From Adiantum capillus-veneris (lineage: Eukaryota; Streptophyta; Polypodiopsida; Polypodiales; Pteridaceae), in NCBI GenBank assembly GCA_014529385.2, contig CM043952.1, positions 63,354,870 to 63,418,869 on the forward strand: a stretch of 64,000 bases of DNA, given 5' to 3'. Below the pieces are notes generated by a model. It ran no database searches, was not told the DNA's origin, and saw only the letters and a list, made by a program, of their open reading frames with translations. Shown here one piece after another: positions 9,116-23,127 of this stretch. A program made the translations under genes and the position numbers. Each line of letters starts with the position of its first letter. Within the stretch, counting starts at the first letter, position 1.

Positions 9116-12100
9116 ATGGTGTGGTGCAGCTATTGTGCAAAGGATCAAGTTGCTGAAGCTGATGACATCAATGGTTTCACGTAAGTGCCCTCAAATTTTG
9201 TAATTTTGGCAGCCATGAGAGGCCTCTGCATACTTTGCGGTGGCGAGCAAGTCTGGTCATAGAACCAGATGTTTTTGTTTTACAGAAAAAATGGCAACTC
9301 ATCACCATCACATGCCCTGCTGTTTTAACGTGCTCACTAGACGCTTCAAAATCATGTTTAGAGATGATGTATTGACAGATTATGGGGCTTAATGTATCTC
9401 TTTGTGCAGATGCTGTACTGGATGTGGAAGAGTGCTCGATGACAATGTTTACTCCTCAGACCCTACCTTCACAAAGGGTGCAGACGGACAGGTTCCCCCC
9501 CGCCCCACACCCCAACAAAACTCCAAAACCATGTTGTTATAGCAAAATCAAGGCTCTCTCGTCATATACATCATGTCACCCTGTTTTGTTGGCTTTTTTC
9601 AGAGCTCAGTACAGGGGAATTTTGTTAGAGATAGACAATATGGTACCTACAATGTTGGAGGAGAGGGTCATCAATATGCAACTGACTCACATGAAAGGAC
9701 TCTTGAACGAGGTGTGGACTATAGACTATGAATCCAGATATGAATTTGGTTAGTGTCTGTATATAACTGATTTGGACGAATGGATCTATGTGTAAGTCTG
9801 ATCGAGTCCAACGACATTATATTGTTCATAGATTTTGAAGGCTCTTAATTTGGAATAATCAAAATATCGCTCATCTAGCAAAAAAATAGTTCAAGGAACG
9901 CTTGGTAAAATTCATGACCACATATTATTCTTCAAAGCAAAATGTAATGAAGCTATGCATCATGAATTGCTATGACTCTATGCTTTGTTTTGATATGGAG
10001 GGCTGAGGGGAATAGAAGCACTTGGAAGAAACCGCTACCTTCCAGTTACATCTGCGGGTGTAGGGTCACTATTCCAAATGCCACAGAAAAAAGGTGTCGA
10101 GTGTCAAATGTCGAATTCCCACCCGACCACACAACCACCCTAGTGTTCTCTTAATTGCCATTCAACTGAATAAAGGATATGCAGACTTATTCAATGAGGT
10201 CAAGGATTCACAGGCTAAATTTTTTAATCAATTTGCTTAATTTTTAGAGGTTTTGTTGTCTGCACCTACACTTCACACATCTTAAAGAAGAATTTACAGC
10301 ATTACCTTTCTGGTTTGCGCCTGTCAAGAGCTTGCTTATGTGAATTGCATGAGAGTATGACGGAGGTTGTAAAGAGAAAGGGGTTTTATTTGATAATCTG
10401 GCCCTAGCGCAGTTGGAGAGTTGAGTGCATGGGGCCAGGAGGTCAAGAGCTCAACTGTCAGAGTCGTGCACCAGTTACGGCAAAATAATGTTTGAACTTG
10501 GGATGTCCGAGTCGGAGCCAGTGGCATTACTGCTGTGCTGAAAACGTGCTATGAAAAGAAGAGGGATATCATTGATTGTGTGTTATTTTTTATTTTTTGT
10601 TGCCGGGTTGGAGCCAGGGGCATTACTGGTTTGCTGAAATGTGCTATGAAAAGAAGGCTAGCATTGATTTTTGTTTTTTTTGTTTTTTTTTGTTTCCAGC
10701 ATAATAATCTCAGTAATGCTTGTTTTGGTTCAAGCTGAAAGTTGAGCCCTGAATTTCATTTCTCAGGGCGTGATGAAATTAGGGACATCTCCGACTTTCT
10801 CGCCATGAGTTCAAGAGAGGATGCTGTGAATGCAGCTCATCGCTTGTACATAGTGGGTTTTCACAACCACCGACTTCAGCAAGCTTTTTTTGAAGTTTGG
10901 AATAACTTGCATCATTTAGTTTGTCTGCTTTCTTTGTAATTTTGCAGATTGCTGTTGAACGGAACTTCACAAGGGGTCGTCGAACTATCCAGGTGGCGGC
11001 TGCATGCTTGTACATAATTTGCAGGTATACTTCCAGCATAGACATTTCTTGTTTACAAAATATATAATGACCGGCTGGCTTATCATGATTTTATTGCTAT
11101 TTGCATCATTCAGGCAAGAGCAGAAGCCTTTTTTGCTGATCGACTTCTCTGACTGCTTGCAAACTAATGTGTAGGTTTTTATTTACATGTGTAATTATAT
11201 TGTTTCTTTTCTGAAGGTGTACAATCCACTCATGTAATTTTTGTGCAGCTATGTTCTCGGTGCCGTGTTCCTTCAGCTGTGCAGACTCTTAAGTTTAGAA
11301 CAGCATCCTATTATACAGAAACCTGTTGACCCAAGTTTATTCATTCACAGGTTTACAGATAGTAAGTTATCCTGGTTTTTAGTTACAAATTGTGCATAAT
11401 CGAACTTCTTTCTACTCTTATTTCCAAAATAGGTGTAAATGCAAATCTATGTTTTCAGGGGATGCACTGATAAGAAACCATCTCTAGCACGTGCTTCTAA
11501 TGGTATTAAAAAAACATATTGTGAGGCAATAAAATGACCCCTTTTTCTTGTTACTCTTACGGGTTTTCTATTTTCAATTAAAAAACCCCTTTTCTAAAAA
11601 AAATAAATTTAAGTAAATTTTATGATTTAAAATACCCCTCCTTTTGAACGCACGTGGACACTAACATCTTTTGAGGTGCATCCTACGAGTCTGTTGGGAC
11701 AATGACCACTGTCCAGCCTTCTTCTGCCTGAAACACACATGTGCTTTGTCCACAGGACTTTTAAGGAGGAGCTCTGTCGAAGGAAAGCGAAACATTGTTG
11801 CACAAACAGCTCTTCGTTTAGTTGCTAGCATGAAGCGAGATTGGATGCAGGTTCTACTCTTGCTGATGGTGGTTGCTTGTCAAGCATGAGAAATGTGACA
11901 TCTAATTCGGTGTCTATCTTGAATACAACAGACAGGAAGAAGACCAAGTGGAATTTGTGGTGCAGCATTGTTCATATCAGCACATATTCATGGATTTGAA
12001 TGCACAAAAACAGATGTGGTACTATGAGAGCTTGTTAAAAGGAGCTTTTGCTTTTGCGATTCCTTTCTGTATCGTTGCTTCATGTTTTTTACCAATGCAA

Positions 12101-12924
12101 CAAGGGCACCTATTGGCTTGTGGCAGGTGAGCGTGGTTCATATTTGTGAAGGTACGCTGACAAAACGCCTAATTGAGTTCGAGAACACGGAATCTGGGAG
12201 CTTAACTGTCAGTAAGCTTTATGCCAAGGACCATCTCGCCTGCAACAGCGTGCTTGGACCTAGTTCTTGTTTTCTGGATGTTTTGGGTCGTAATGCTAGG
12301 TATAGCTTGTTGCAGGCAGAAGAATTTGAATCACGAGCTGAAGAGTTTCAATCACTTTCTCAAACACCAAGGCTAGTTTGCAGTAAGGAAATCGATCGAG
12401 AAGTTCTCTGCGAACATAAGGCACAAGGAGCAGCTCATTATGCAGTTGGATTATGTAAAACCTGTTACGATGAGGTGAGAAGGCACTAGACATTACAAAG
12501 GATGTTCACTTTTCATAATGTTTGATAGGCTGCTCTCATAAATCATGCTGAATTTGTTCAGTTTATTAGGGTCTCAGGAGGTATGGAAGGAGGTGCTGCT
12601 CCTCCTGCATTTCAAGCTTCAGAAAGGAAGAGGGAGGCCGAAAAGAAGAAACTTCAGGAGCAACAACTGCTTTTGAGTGCTAGTGATGCAAGTAAGTTAA
12701 AGGCGAAATTGGGTGAGACTCAAAGCCGAAAGCTACCAGATGATAAACCAAGGGCGATGAGGGGCCAGATACCAGACGTAGCAAGAGTCAAAGCAGCAAA
12801 AAACACAAGACTACAGAAGGCGGTAGATCACACTACGACTACAGGTCCATCCATAAGTGAAAGTGCATCTCAAATAAGTGAGATTATTGATGGCCATAGA
12901 AGTCAAGATCCTCCAGACAAATCG
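9116..12924 (+). CDS. BRF1: BRF1 exons 1-12 (zinc ribbon, both cyclin folds, start of linker)
   Basis: This cluster encodes residues 1-458. The zinc ribbon is split between exons 1 and 2. Exon 3 holds a linker ending SHERTLERG. Exons 4-11 carry the two cyclin repeats that contact TBP-DNA and Pol III, and exon 12 (121 codons) starts FIRVSGGMEGG and is rich in Lys/Glu. Exon 12 is taken to end at 12924 (donor GTAACT) because the frame beyond it soon ends at 12969 and the missing family domains appear only at 39518. A transcript reading through that donor would give a truncated protein of about 472 residues, lacking the TBP-binding block. Confidence 0.92.
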
Positions 12925-15900
12925 GTAACTTCTTTGAAATATCTGTATTGGTTGAAGTTGATTCGCTAACATAATGACACACCATATTCTAGTTAGTACG
13001 AGGAGTTGCAGGTTCTGATGTACATACTAGAGTATAGGAAATGTGAGGGAAAAGGTCATGTAGAAAGACCTAGGTATGAGAAGGAGCATTGACCATAGGC
13101 ATGCCTAGTTAGCTGTGGATGGGTAGAGATGCTACATAAGACTTCTCTTTTTAAAGTCCAAGGACCTATACAGGTGACTTAAGGTCGCGCTCTCCTCAGG
13201 GATTTTCATGGTATCAGCGCAACATTGGCTTCTTCTTCTGCGTGGAAAGCAGCCATGAGTGCTCTTGAAAAGAGACCAGTTATATGAACTTAAGAATTTG
13301 TTCCTTTAGAAGTTGTTGTGTGGAGTCTGATTTCTAGGATTAAGTCTTTGAGATGTCTTTTCCTTTTTAGTTTAAAGCTGAGTACTTGTTTCAAGTTTTA
13401 GCCAAGTAAGCTGCGTCAATTTATTTTGCGTATGCCTCTTCTAAAAACATATTGAGTAAATAATGGTTTGTTTTATCTAGTTCTGTTTAGTAGCAAATAA
13501 AGTGATTTAGTTTTTTTTTTCCGTTTTCTTGTGTCCTTACTTTGTAATTTTATGAGGGTTTTATCCCCTCTTATAATTTGTGAGTTTAGACTATTCTGAA
13601 CTTATGAAGGTATACGAGTAAACATGCGTTGAGATTTCTTCCAGAGACCTAATTTTCTGTTGCAAACCTTTACTTTTGATGGCACAGGTGTGCCGGCTGG
13701 TTGGCGTGGTGCATGGCTGCGTTTTTTTGGCCACTTAGGGAAGCATTGGCTGCACCAATCACCTCTACGCTTGCCAGCTGTGGAGATCACATGATTAGTA
13801 GGACCTCACAAGGCCGGGCACATCCACAAAGAAGCCCTCACGCACTAGATTTAGATGGGAAACCTAGGAGATGACCTTTAAGACTAGTAACAAGCTGCCA
13901 TTTCTGGTGAAATAAATTTGGTCTTGGCTCCGTTGTTGAAGAAGATCAAGGCTTTTTGATCTTGCTTAGCAGACTCCGTACATTCTCCCCGTGATTCTTA
14001 AGCATCCCCATGAAATCTGCTACAAGTATTGCTTTGGTCTTGTCCTTCTTTGCCACTCTTTCTTAAGTTGCTTTAGAAGTCTCTGGCTTGTCTTCAGGCT
14101 TTTCCTCTTTCTTCTGACACTATGCCAAAGTGCCTCACCTCCCTACCCTTGCTTGAAAAACTCTGCCTTTTACTCCGCAAACAAGTGAGGAACAATAGAA
14201 TTCTTTTATTGTACGAACTTCATGCCTTTCTTCTTCCCTTTTTTCCTTCTCTATTGCCTCTTGAAACACTTGTTTAGTAAGTCAAGGAACTTTGTATGCA
14301 AAGATTAGTCATTCAAAGTGTGGTCCATAAGCTGCAAGCTGCTATAGGACTTGTGCTTCAGGTAGTAGCTTTGTAGCTCGTCTAATAAGCCACAACAATA
14401 GCTCTCCATTTGTCCCTTCAAAGAGACCTTTCTGAAAGAAGCTACAGGTAAGAAAGTGTCTCAAAATCCCTGGTTGTATGCATAAGTGTTTCTTCCTTTG
14501 TCATCCGAAGATGATTCCAAGGAGTCAACTTTAGCTTCGTACTTTGGTGTCGACCACAATGATGAGAATACGTACTTAAACCCACTGCAAGGTGCTTGTC
14601 CATGCAACAAGAGTGTTGACCACCAAGCATGTGCCTCCCCTTTAAATTAGAGGTTGCCTTTCTCACACTAGACTGTAGAGGCTTTTGTGAAGTTGGTGTC
14701 AAAGTGGAGGGGATGGTGTGGTGACTAGGGAAAACATGGGAGAAAGAGAGGAGAAGAGGAGCAAAAAAGAGGCACAAGCCCTGTGGGGCACAAACTTTGC
14801 AAGCAAGAGAGTACAAGATGCTGGAGTATTGCCAGAATAGAAATCTTGTCCACCAATTGCAACAAATGCGCACAACTGCCATGAGTGTCCGCTAGGTCTA
14901 TACAACATCCTATGGATATTCATCGTGCCGTCTGTGTTTGCCAGGCACAACTCTCTTCTTCCGCGACTCAAAATCTCGTCTTTTTCCTTTGTGTCATCCA
15001 AGTTCTTGTTGTCGAAGTTGACTGCATCCCTATGGTGTTTCACAAAAGCATCCTTGCGGGTACCTCTTGAATCAAATGCATCAAGACTAGCACCCTTTAT
15101 AGCTTGCTTTCAGTTCAAAAAACTCGAAAAAGACTTCGACTCACGTCGCTTGCGAATCTGGAACATGCCCCAAATTGGCCAGCTCTTCGTAAGCCTGGCG
15201 GTGAATCTCTCATTGTAACTCCTTGTGTGTGATGAAGAGTTGGACCCTTTCTTGTTGGCAGAACTTGTCTTCTTTGGCTCTGCTTTGAATCTCATCGACA
15301 TCTTGGATTTTAGCTGTCACTTCTTGTACAATTTGTTCATTGGCCGAGTTTGTATGTAAGGTGCAGCGGAAGTGACGTTGAACTTTGCTCAAGATGAGTG
15401 CTCCGAATTGTGCTCAAGGGTTCCTTTTACTTATGGAAGGGAGAGCCTTTCGTTCCTTTAGTGAGAGAGTGCAAATGATCACAAACAAAGGGGTAAACAT
15501 TGTGAATGAAGGTGCTGAGATGAGAGATAGAGAGAGAAGAATACGACACCATAATGTCGTCAAACCCTCCTCCAAGGGCCCCTCTCTCGATGTCGAGAGA
15601 AGTCTTTGCTATTGATTGCACAAATCTCTACAATGGCCTAAATGCAATGGTCTTGCCGATGATGTCGACGACGATGAGGACGGCGACGAGACGGGCTGAA
15701 ATCTGAAGGGTTGAAATCTGCAAATCTTGTATCTACTGAATTGACTCCATGTCGATGACGACGGCGATGACGACACGTTGAAAACACAGATGCTGAAATC
15801 TGCGAATAGCGGGCTGAAATTGCAAACGTTGGCTGATCTGACCGTGCGGCGAGGATCTGCTGCGGGAAGGTGAGATCTGCGAGGTTTGGGGGCTGCGGTA

Positions 15901-17708
15901 CGGAGTCTGACTGCTGAAAATGCAAAAGGCTGATGCTACTGGGTGTTCTGTTGCGGGGAATCTTCAAAACGCTAAGGGGTTGTAAGTTGCAAAAACGCTA
16001 TGGATTCTGTTGTCGCCAAGCTGATGATCTGCAATGCTGAAAAACGCTGGGGCTGATCTACATTTGATGAAAACGCTGGTTGGTTCTGGGGGGTCTTGCT
16101 GAGAAGGTGCACTGTTAGACTTGTGGTCTCTGCTGCCTCTTTTGCCAGAAAGTGCTAGTGCTAGCTTTTCTTATATACTGATTTGCCAAATTGCCCTACC
16201 TAGTTTCCCAACAAAGTCACTTATTAGTAATAAGTGAAAAATGGCTAAAATAGGGAAAATGGATTCTATGCATTGTAAAATGCTCTTGATGTGTACTAAC
16301 TGTAATCTGATGATCATGCTGTGTGCAACCAGAGGAAATGCAAGTACTCTAAGTGCCTGGACATGCACGGCCTGCGAACAGACTCACAAAGGTGCCAGAA
16401 CACTTCCTAATCTGAAGTGAACCCTAGACATGAAGTAGCTTGTCCACGTACACATAGGGTTAGATGTGCACGTGACATCCCCTCCTTTTCAAAGTGAGGT
16501 ACTGACACCAAACTGTATGGCGTCGAGGGAGATTGCCAACCGTGTCGGAATCCTGTGAAGGACTCTTTGCCGGCCCACTTTGATTCGTGGATCGTGCAAT
16601 ACTTGAACTTCGTAAAGGTCTGCAACGCTTGCTTCTTTGGGCCGCGCTGAAAGCGACAAAGTCATCTGTGGCAGCTTCAATGGTCCAACTGTGTCTATGG
16701 ACGTAGGTCCACCTTTATCAAGAAGCTTCGAGGAGGAAAATTCCTGAAACCACTTCCAACACAAAAACATGAACATACCCATTCCATGTAAAGTGACTGG
16801 AAAAATACTTGTAAGGTGCTGTGGATGTGAATGTTGAACTTTACTCAAGATGAGTGCTCCGCACTGTGCTCAAGGGTTCCTTTTAATTATGGAAGGGAGA
16901 GCCTTCCTTTCCTTTAGTGAGAGTGCAAATGATCACAAACAAAGTGGTAAACATTGGGAATGAAGGTGTTAAGACTGAGAGATAGAGAGAGAAGAATACG
17001 ACACCAGAATGTTGTCAAACCTTCCTCCAAAGGCCCCAATCTCTATGGCGAGAGCGGTCTACTATTGATTGCACAAATCTCTACAATGCAATAGACTTGT
17101 GACGATGTCGACGACGATGAGGAGGATGACGAGATGGGCTCAAAACTGAAAACGCTAAGGGCTGAAATCTACAAATCTTGTATCTGTTGAATTTTGACTC
17201 TATGTCGGTGACGACGGCGATGGCGACGATGCGACCAGGACGCGCTGAAAACGCAGATGCTGAAATTTGCGAATAGCCGGTTGAATCTGCAAACGTTGAT
17301 TGATTGATCTGACTGTGGGGCGAGGATCTGGTGTAGGAAGGTGAGATCTGCGAGGTTTGGGGGCTGTGCCGAGGCTAACTGCTGAAAATGCAAAACGCTG
17401 GTGCAATGATACTGAATTGTCGCCGGAAACTGCAAACGCTAGGGCTGGTCTGCTGTTCCCAAAACGCTAGGGCTGAAAATGTATCTGCTGCAAAAAACGA
17501 TGACGGGAGCAAAGCGAACCCCGAACCCCGACGGCCTCTAAAACACCCGGGACCGAGTGGCGCGCCTCGAGCTTGTCACGGTAAAGCGAACAGGGGGCAC
17601 CACCTAGCTTTGAGCGGCTAGGACGCAAACAACACACCACCATAACAAAGTTTTCATCCAAGAGAGATGGATGCTTGGGAGTAATGGTGAAGAGGAATGA
17701 GATCAAGT

Positions 17709-17766
<58 letters not shown>

Positions 17767-20700
17767 AGCGGCTTAGTACTTAGGCACCATAGAAGGATGG
17801 CGAATCCCCACACCCTTCACACATACACAAGCTCACTCCAAACACAAAACTAGGTGGCGATTCCACACACCTCACACGGGCAAAACATTGCAAGAAACAT
17901 ACTCACAAAACCTCAAGCTTTATTTAGAGAATAAGGCGATGAAATGGGGAGCATAGGGTACGGGAAAGAGAAGGGAGAGAGTGGTAGAGCACATGGCGGA
18001 TAGGTGGGAGCTGATGGCGAAGACTCGCACGAAGGTTATGGCCATCATCCTTCATTTAGCTGCCCTTCATCTTCGATAGCCCAAGGGTGTAGAGGTCATG
18101 CTCAAGTCGAGCATGGTGACTGCGGTGATGGTGATGGTGTGGGTGTGTGTGTGTGCGCTAGGCACACACAGTGCATAGTGTACTATCTGGTGATGTTGTG
18201 TGTGTCGTTAATGTGATGGTGACCCCTCTTTATATAGGGGAGGAGGGGGAGGATTTCTAGAATTTTGGAAATCAAGAAATTATTATCTGCACCGGCCACG
18301 TGACTGTGGGTCCCACTTGTCTGGCTGTGTGTATATGCGCCAGAACAGCAGTCTCATGAGAGAGAGACTAAGAGAGAGAGATGGGTTGATGAAAAAAATG
18401 AGTGAGATGGAAAATAAGTAATTACAAGAGGGAAGAGAGAGGAGTGTGTACAGAGGTAAATCTGTGTGCAGATGTGGGTGTACACTAGAAAAAAATCCGA
18501 TAACCATCATGTAAAGGTGGGTCTGTGGACACCTTTTTCAGTAGAACTGAGTGTGTGAGTGTGGGGGAGGCCATCTAGCTACAAGACAAGAGAGATTTCG
18601 AATTTTAGAGAGAGGGGGGGTATTTGGATCATGGGAGAGTGTAGGAGAGAGAAAAAAGAGGGTGGGGTATGCTATTTTGGAAGATAGGAGAGGTGGCATG
18701 TGACAAAGAACGTATTATTGGTGAGGACAGGGGTGGGGTAGCTTGAGGGGAGAGAGAAAGGAGAAAGGACAAGGGGAAGAGAGAGGGGGTTGACCTTGGA
18801 GGAGAAGAAAAGGGACACACGGTGGGGCAACAGTGAAGAAAAAAGAGGCAGGGTGGGGATGGACTGCCCCGTAGGCATGAGGTGGCCTATTTTACCTTTT
18901 TCACTTATTTACATACTCATACTTTATTTATTTTCTTACTTTTCCAATGCTTTTTATCACTCCCTCCCTAAGAAGGGGTTTCCATGGGGTGGGGAAGAGA
19001 GAAGAGGGGTATGAGAGCCTGGCTTGTGAAAAGCCCCGATCATTAGCCCTCCCCTTTTGGCTAGAGGCATTCATGCTTCTAGCTCTGACTCTCATTCTTC
19101 TTCGGCTTAGCTGTAGGAGCCGATATTGAGTTGCCTTCTGAACTAGCCATTCCATTTGGCCATTGGTGAGATTTCTGGGATATTCATGAATCTGTAACAG
19201 GTCCGAGTGATAGCTTGTTCCTTGGAATAGTGTCGGTTTATTAAACGGGAAGCCCATGGCTTCCAAAACTCTGTGCCAGTGTCCTCCTGGATCCCAAGTG
19301 AAAAATAGGATCATTGTCTGCAGTGATTGGACAATAAAATTTGCATGCCAAATTGGACCAAATTTGTAACCACCAGTAGCGAGAGGGAAAATGAGTATCT
19401 TGGCTCCTGCAAAGACAGAACTGAAAATTATGATTCCCAAGAGTGTACCAAGAATCCACCATATATGGCTGCCTTGTTGGTGTGGTGAGCTCAAGTTGTC
19501 TTCACAATCCTGCTTACTACCATGACTGGAAAAAACTGGAAGCATATCATGCTTCTTTTGGGTGTGCTCAAACATATCAGCTTCCTTTACTGATGCTAAT
19601 AGCAAGCCACCTACCTTGCGGCTTAAATACAAGCGTAAACCACTTACCTTTCTCCAAAGAGAGGATGCACTATTTGTAAAAAATTGTACCAAATTGGGAA
19701 TGAGGTCTTCATTCTTGCATTCTATCAGCCTTTTGTCTATCCATGGATCCTTAGCTCTTATCTCCATGCTGATCTTATCTCTATATGTTATAGCGGCTAG
19801 CCATAGCCATAGGTCTGATGCATCCCATGCAAACACAATGCTGTGTTGTGGAGGAGTTTGGAACATCCTTAAAAGGTTGACAACATATTGATCATTAGGC
19901 AAAATTTGGACTCACAAAGGGGCCCTTTAAGGAGTTTGACTTTACCTCTCTCTACCAAAACGGGCGCATGGATAAATTTTTGCAAACAAACTCCAAAGTT
20001 GGCGGAGGTTTGACAGTTAGAATGTCCTCTTCAAGCTCTATCTACTGATATATAGCACGCCATGAGATTCCTCATATTTTAGAAGATTCTTTTTTTGATT
20101 CACCTATGATGTGACAACTCTGTCGGAATCTAAGTGAATCAAAAAAAGAATCTTCTAAAATATGAGGAATCTCATGGCGTGCTATATATCAGTAGATAGA
20201 GCTTGAAGAGGACATTCTAACTGTCAAACCTCCGCCAACTTTGGAGTTTGTTTGCAAAAATTTATCCATACGTCCGTTTTGGTAGAGAGAGGTAAAGTCA
20301 AACTTCTTAAAGGGTCCCTTTGTGAGTCCAAATTTTGCCTAATGCATCAAACTTACTCTGAACACCCTCACATAAACTGGAGGCATTACCCATCTCCAGG
20401 TTTATAACACCCTTCAGTAGACTAGAGGCATTACCCATCTCTAAGTCATAACACTACACAATAAAGTCTTGCTCGGCTGCCAAGCCTCTGGAGCAATATC
20501 CAACTCCAAACCTTCAGTCATACTTACCTCTTTGTTATGGTCCTCTAGTGAAACTGCCTTGATGCAAGATTCCTTTAGCTTGCTACAGTGTCCTGGGTCC
20601 ATGCTGGTGCACAGGCTCCCGTTTTCAAAGCCCTCCCCTTTGCTTGATATGTTGTCCATCTTCTGCAAAGCCTTGCTAGCAGGTTGGTCTTCCTCTTCTC

Positions 20701-23082
20701 TTGTATCTTTCATACCCTTTACATTCCTCTTACTCTGACTAGGCCTAATCAACACTTTACACCTTCTTACCCTTACTGCCCAATGCTGTCGATTGATTGC
20801 CTTGGTGCCTATTTCATCCAAGGTTAAAGATGTACTCACATTTGTAACACGATTTTCTTGACTTACCTCCCCCACCTGGATAGCATCTTTTGATTCTTTA
20901 ACCTCTTGTTCCACTGCTTCAGTTCTTTGAATAGTCTTCTTACTTGATCCTTCTTCTGTTACACTCATCTAGACCTCTCCTGCAAGACCGATGATACTTG
21001 GTGTGCGGGTACCAATTGGTGGTGGACGTAGGATGATTGTAAGTGGTGATTGTGGCGGTGGTTGCATTGGTGACTGGCGTTGAACTGGTGTGGCTGGCTG
21101 TGGTTGCACCGTTGGTGGTGGGATTTGAACAGGTGGGATTGGTTGCCTGGGTGGCGGTGGTCTTGCTCTTAGTGGAGAGATCTGATTCTGTCTCCCTCCT
21201 AGAGTGAAATTCTGTCTCCTGGACATTGGATGTGGACAGTAGTACATTCCATGGCCATCTTCCCTGCAGTTGTAACAGTGGTACTCTCTGTTTTGTCGTC
21301 GTGCTCTTCCAGGGTCTTGATCTCTTTCCTGACTCCTCCCTTGTTGTATTAAGTGGACAAACAAATTCTGCAGTTAGTCAGTAATATGGGCCAACATATC
21401 CTGTTGGTCATCTCTTACCCCAAGAGCCGGTGGTGATGGTGGAATGGTGGTTGTCGTAGTTGCTGGTCGACGCGATGTTCTTGCTTCTGTTGACTCGGTT
21501 TCTTTGGCTTTCATTCGCAGCTTCTTGTCCTTAAGGCGAGCAATCTCAACGGCTAACTCGTACGTAGCTGAGAATCTAGCTTCACCTTCTCCTTGAGAAG
21601 CGGCCATAAGCCATGTGTGAACCGATCTTTTTTTAGGAAATCGGGTGCAGCTTCCCCCCTTGCCAGTGACTCAACCCACCGTTCCCACAAATCTACAAAT
21701 TTGGACTCATAGGTGGCATATTCTAAAAGACCCTCCTGCTTCAAGTCTCTCAACTTGTCCCACAACTTTTCTGAAGTGGTACCTCCCCCAAAGCGCCTCT
21801 TAAAAGCGGTTTTTAAGGGCTCCTAGTCATCCTTGGTTGCTTGTGGAAGTGCATTGTACTATGATCTAGCTTCTAGCTTCATGAGATGCTTAAATATTCT
21901 AACTCGGGATTCATCCGTATCTTTGTTGCTCACTATACATGCTACTTCAAAGTTATCTAGGAAGTCTGTTACCAAATCCTCCCCCTTCTTTCCTTTAAAT
22001 GTTGGAAATGCTACACTTGCCATGATTACTGAGAGAGAGCTAGAAAGATACACTGCTTAACTTGCAAAAGTTTTTTCTTCTTTACAAGGAGGCGTGTATA
22101 CCCTCTTATACTAGGACATAGATTAAAACTTCAAATGGTACATTGCCTTGTACCAAAGGTAAGACAAATGGCTGATCTGATGCCAGAACCTCAAAAAACC
22201 GCTCCCCACCCAGCATGGTGTCGATGACGTGTTGGTAGTGAGCCTTCAAGTCCAGTATTACCTTGATAGAGCATACACGTGTTGGTATGTGATCTGTCTT
22301 GAGGTAGGTTGTACTGATTCATGTGAAGCTTAGAGGTGCTTAGTCACTGTCTAAGCTTGTGGGAGAGGTTGGTGTTTTTTCCTGAAACAAACTCAATAGA
22401 TCCCTAGTTTCTCTAGTGAGAGTGTGAGCCAATGCTTCCGTTATCTGTCAGGTGTGACTTGGAAACTGACTGTGATAATTACCTCGGTGACGTGAGTTAC
22501 CCGATTCTCAAAGTAGAATAGTGTTGATTCTCTATTGTGCAGAGCTCCTTCCATCTTGTTGTTGTGGGTTGGTTGTAGGTTGCGGACATGGTTTCGACCT
22601 TCTCCTTCTTCTTCTTGGCACTCGGCCTATGTATATCCACTGGGTTTGGCGTGTTGGTTGACTCTCCCACTGAAAATCGATTACCGTTACGCCTGGCACT
22701 CCAGCTTCGATGGAGATGCGGAGTTCGTCTAGTTGTGCTTGGAGCTCTTCTTCTTTTGTCGTCCAGTTAGCAAATCCTGCTAGCCATTTATCCATTCACA
22801 ATAGTTTAGGGGTTTCAGTCTTGTAAACTGAAGGGTTTCATGAAAAGATCCTCGGTGGGTGCACCAAATGACGTGAGCAAAGCGAACCCCGAATCCCGAC
22901 GGCCTCTAAAACACCGGGGACCGAATGGCACGCTTCGAGCCTGTCACGGTAAAGCGAACAGGGGGCACCACCTAGCTTTGAGCGGCTAGGACGCAAACCA
23001 CACACCACCGTAACAAAGTTTTCATCCAAGAGAGATGGATGCTTGGGAGTAATGGTGAAGAGGAAGGGGAATGAGATCAAGT

Positions 23083-23127
<45 letters not shown>

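Noticed and set aside
10742-10939. Separate small gene from the open frame over BRF1 exon 4
   Set aside because: The frame includes exon 4 plus part of intron 4; the splice sites and family alignment show it is an exon.
12925-12969. BRF1 ending at the stop after exon 12 as a complete shorter gene
   Set aside because: The TBP-binding block and acidic tail found at 39518-41200 continue the same frame and are the missing BRF1 parts, so an intron fits better. A short isoform is still possible.
20104-20133. MicroRNA precursor call for the MITE hairpin
   Set aside because: The 209-bp near-perfect arms and terminal inverted structure fit a foldback transposon; a miRNA call would need small-RNA data.
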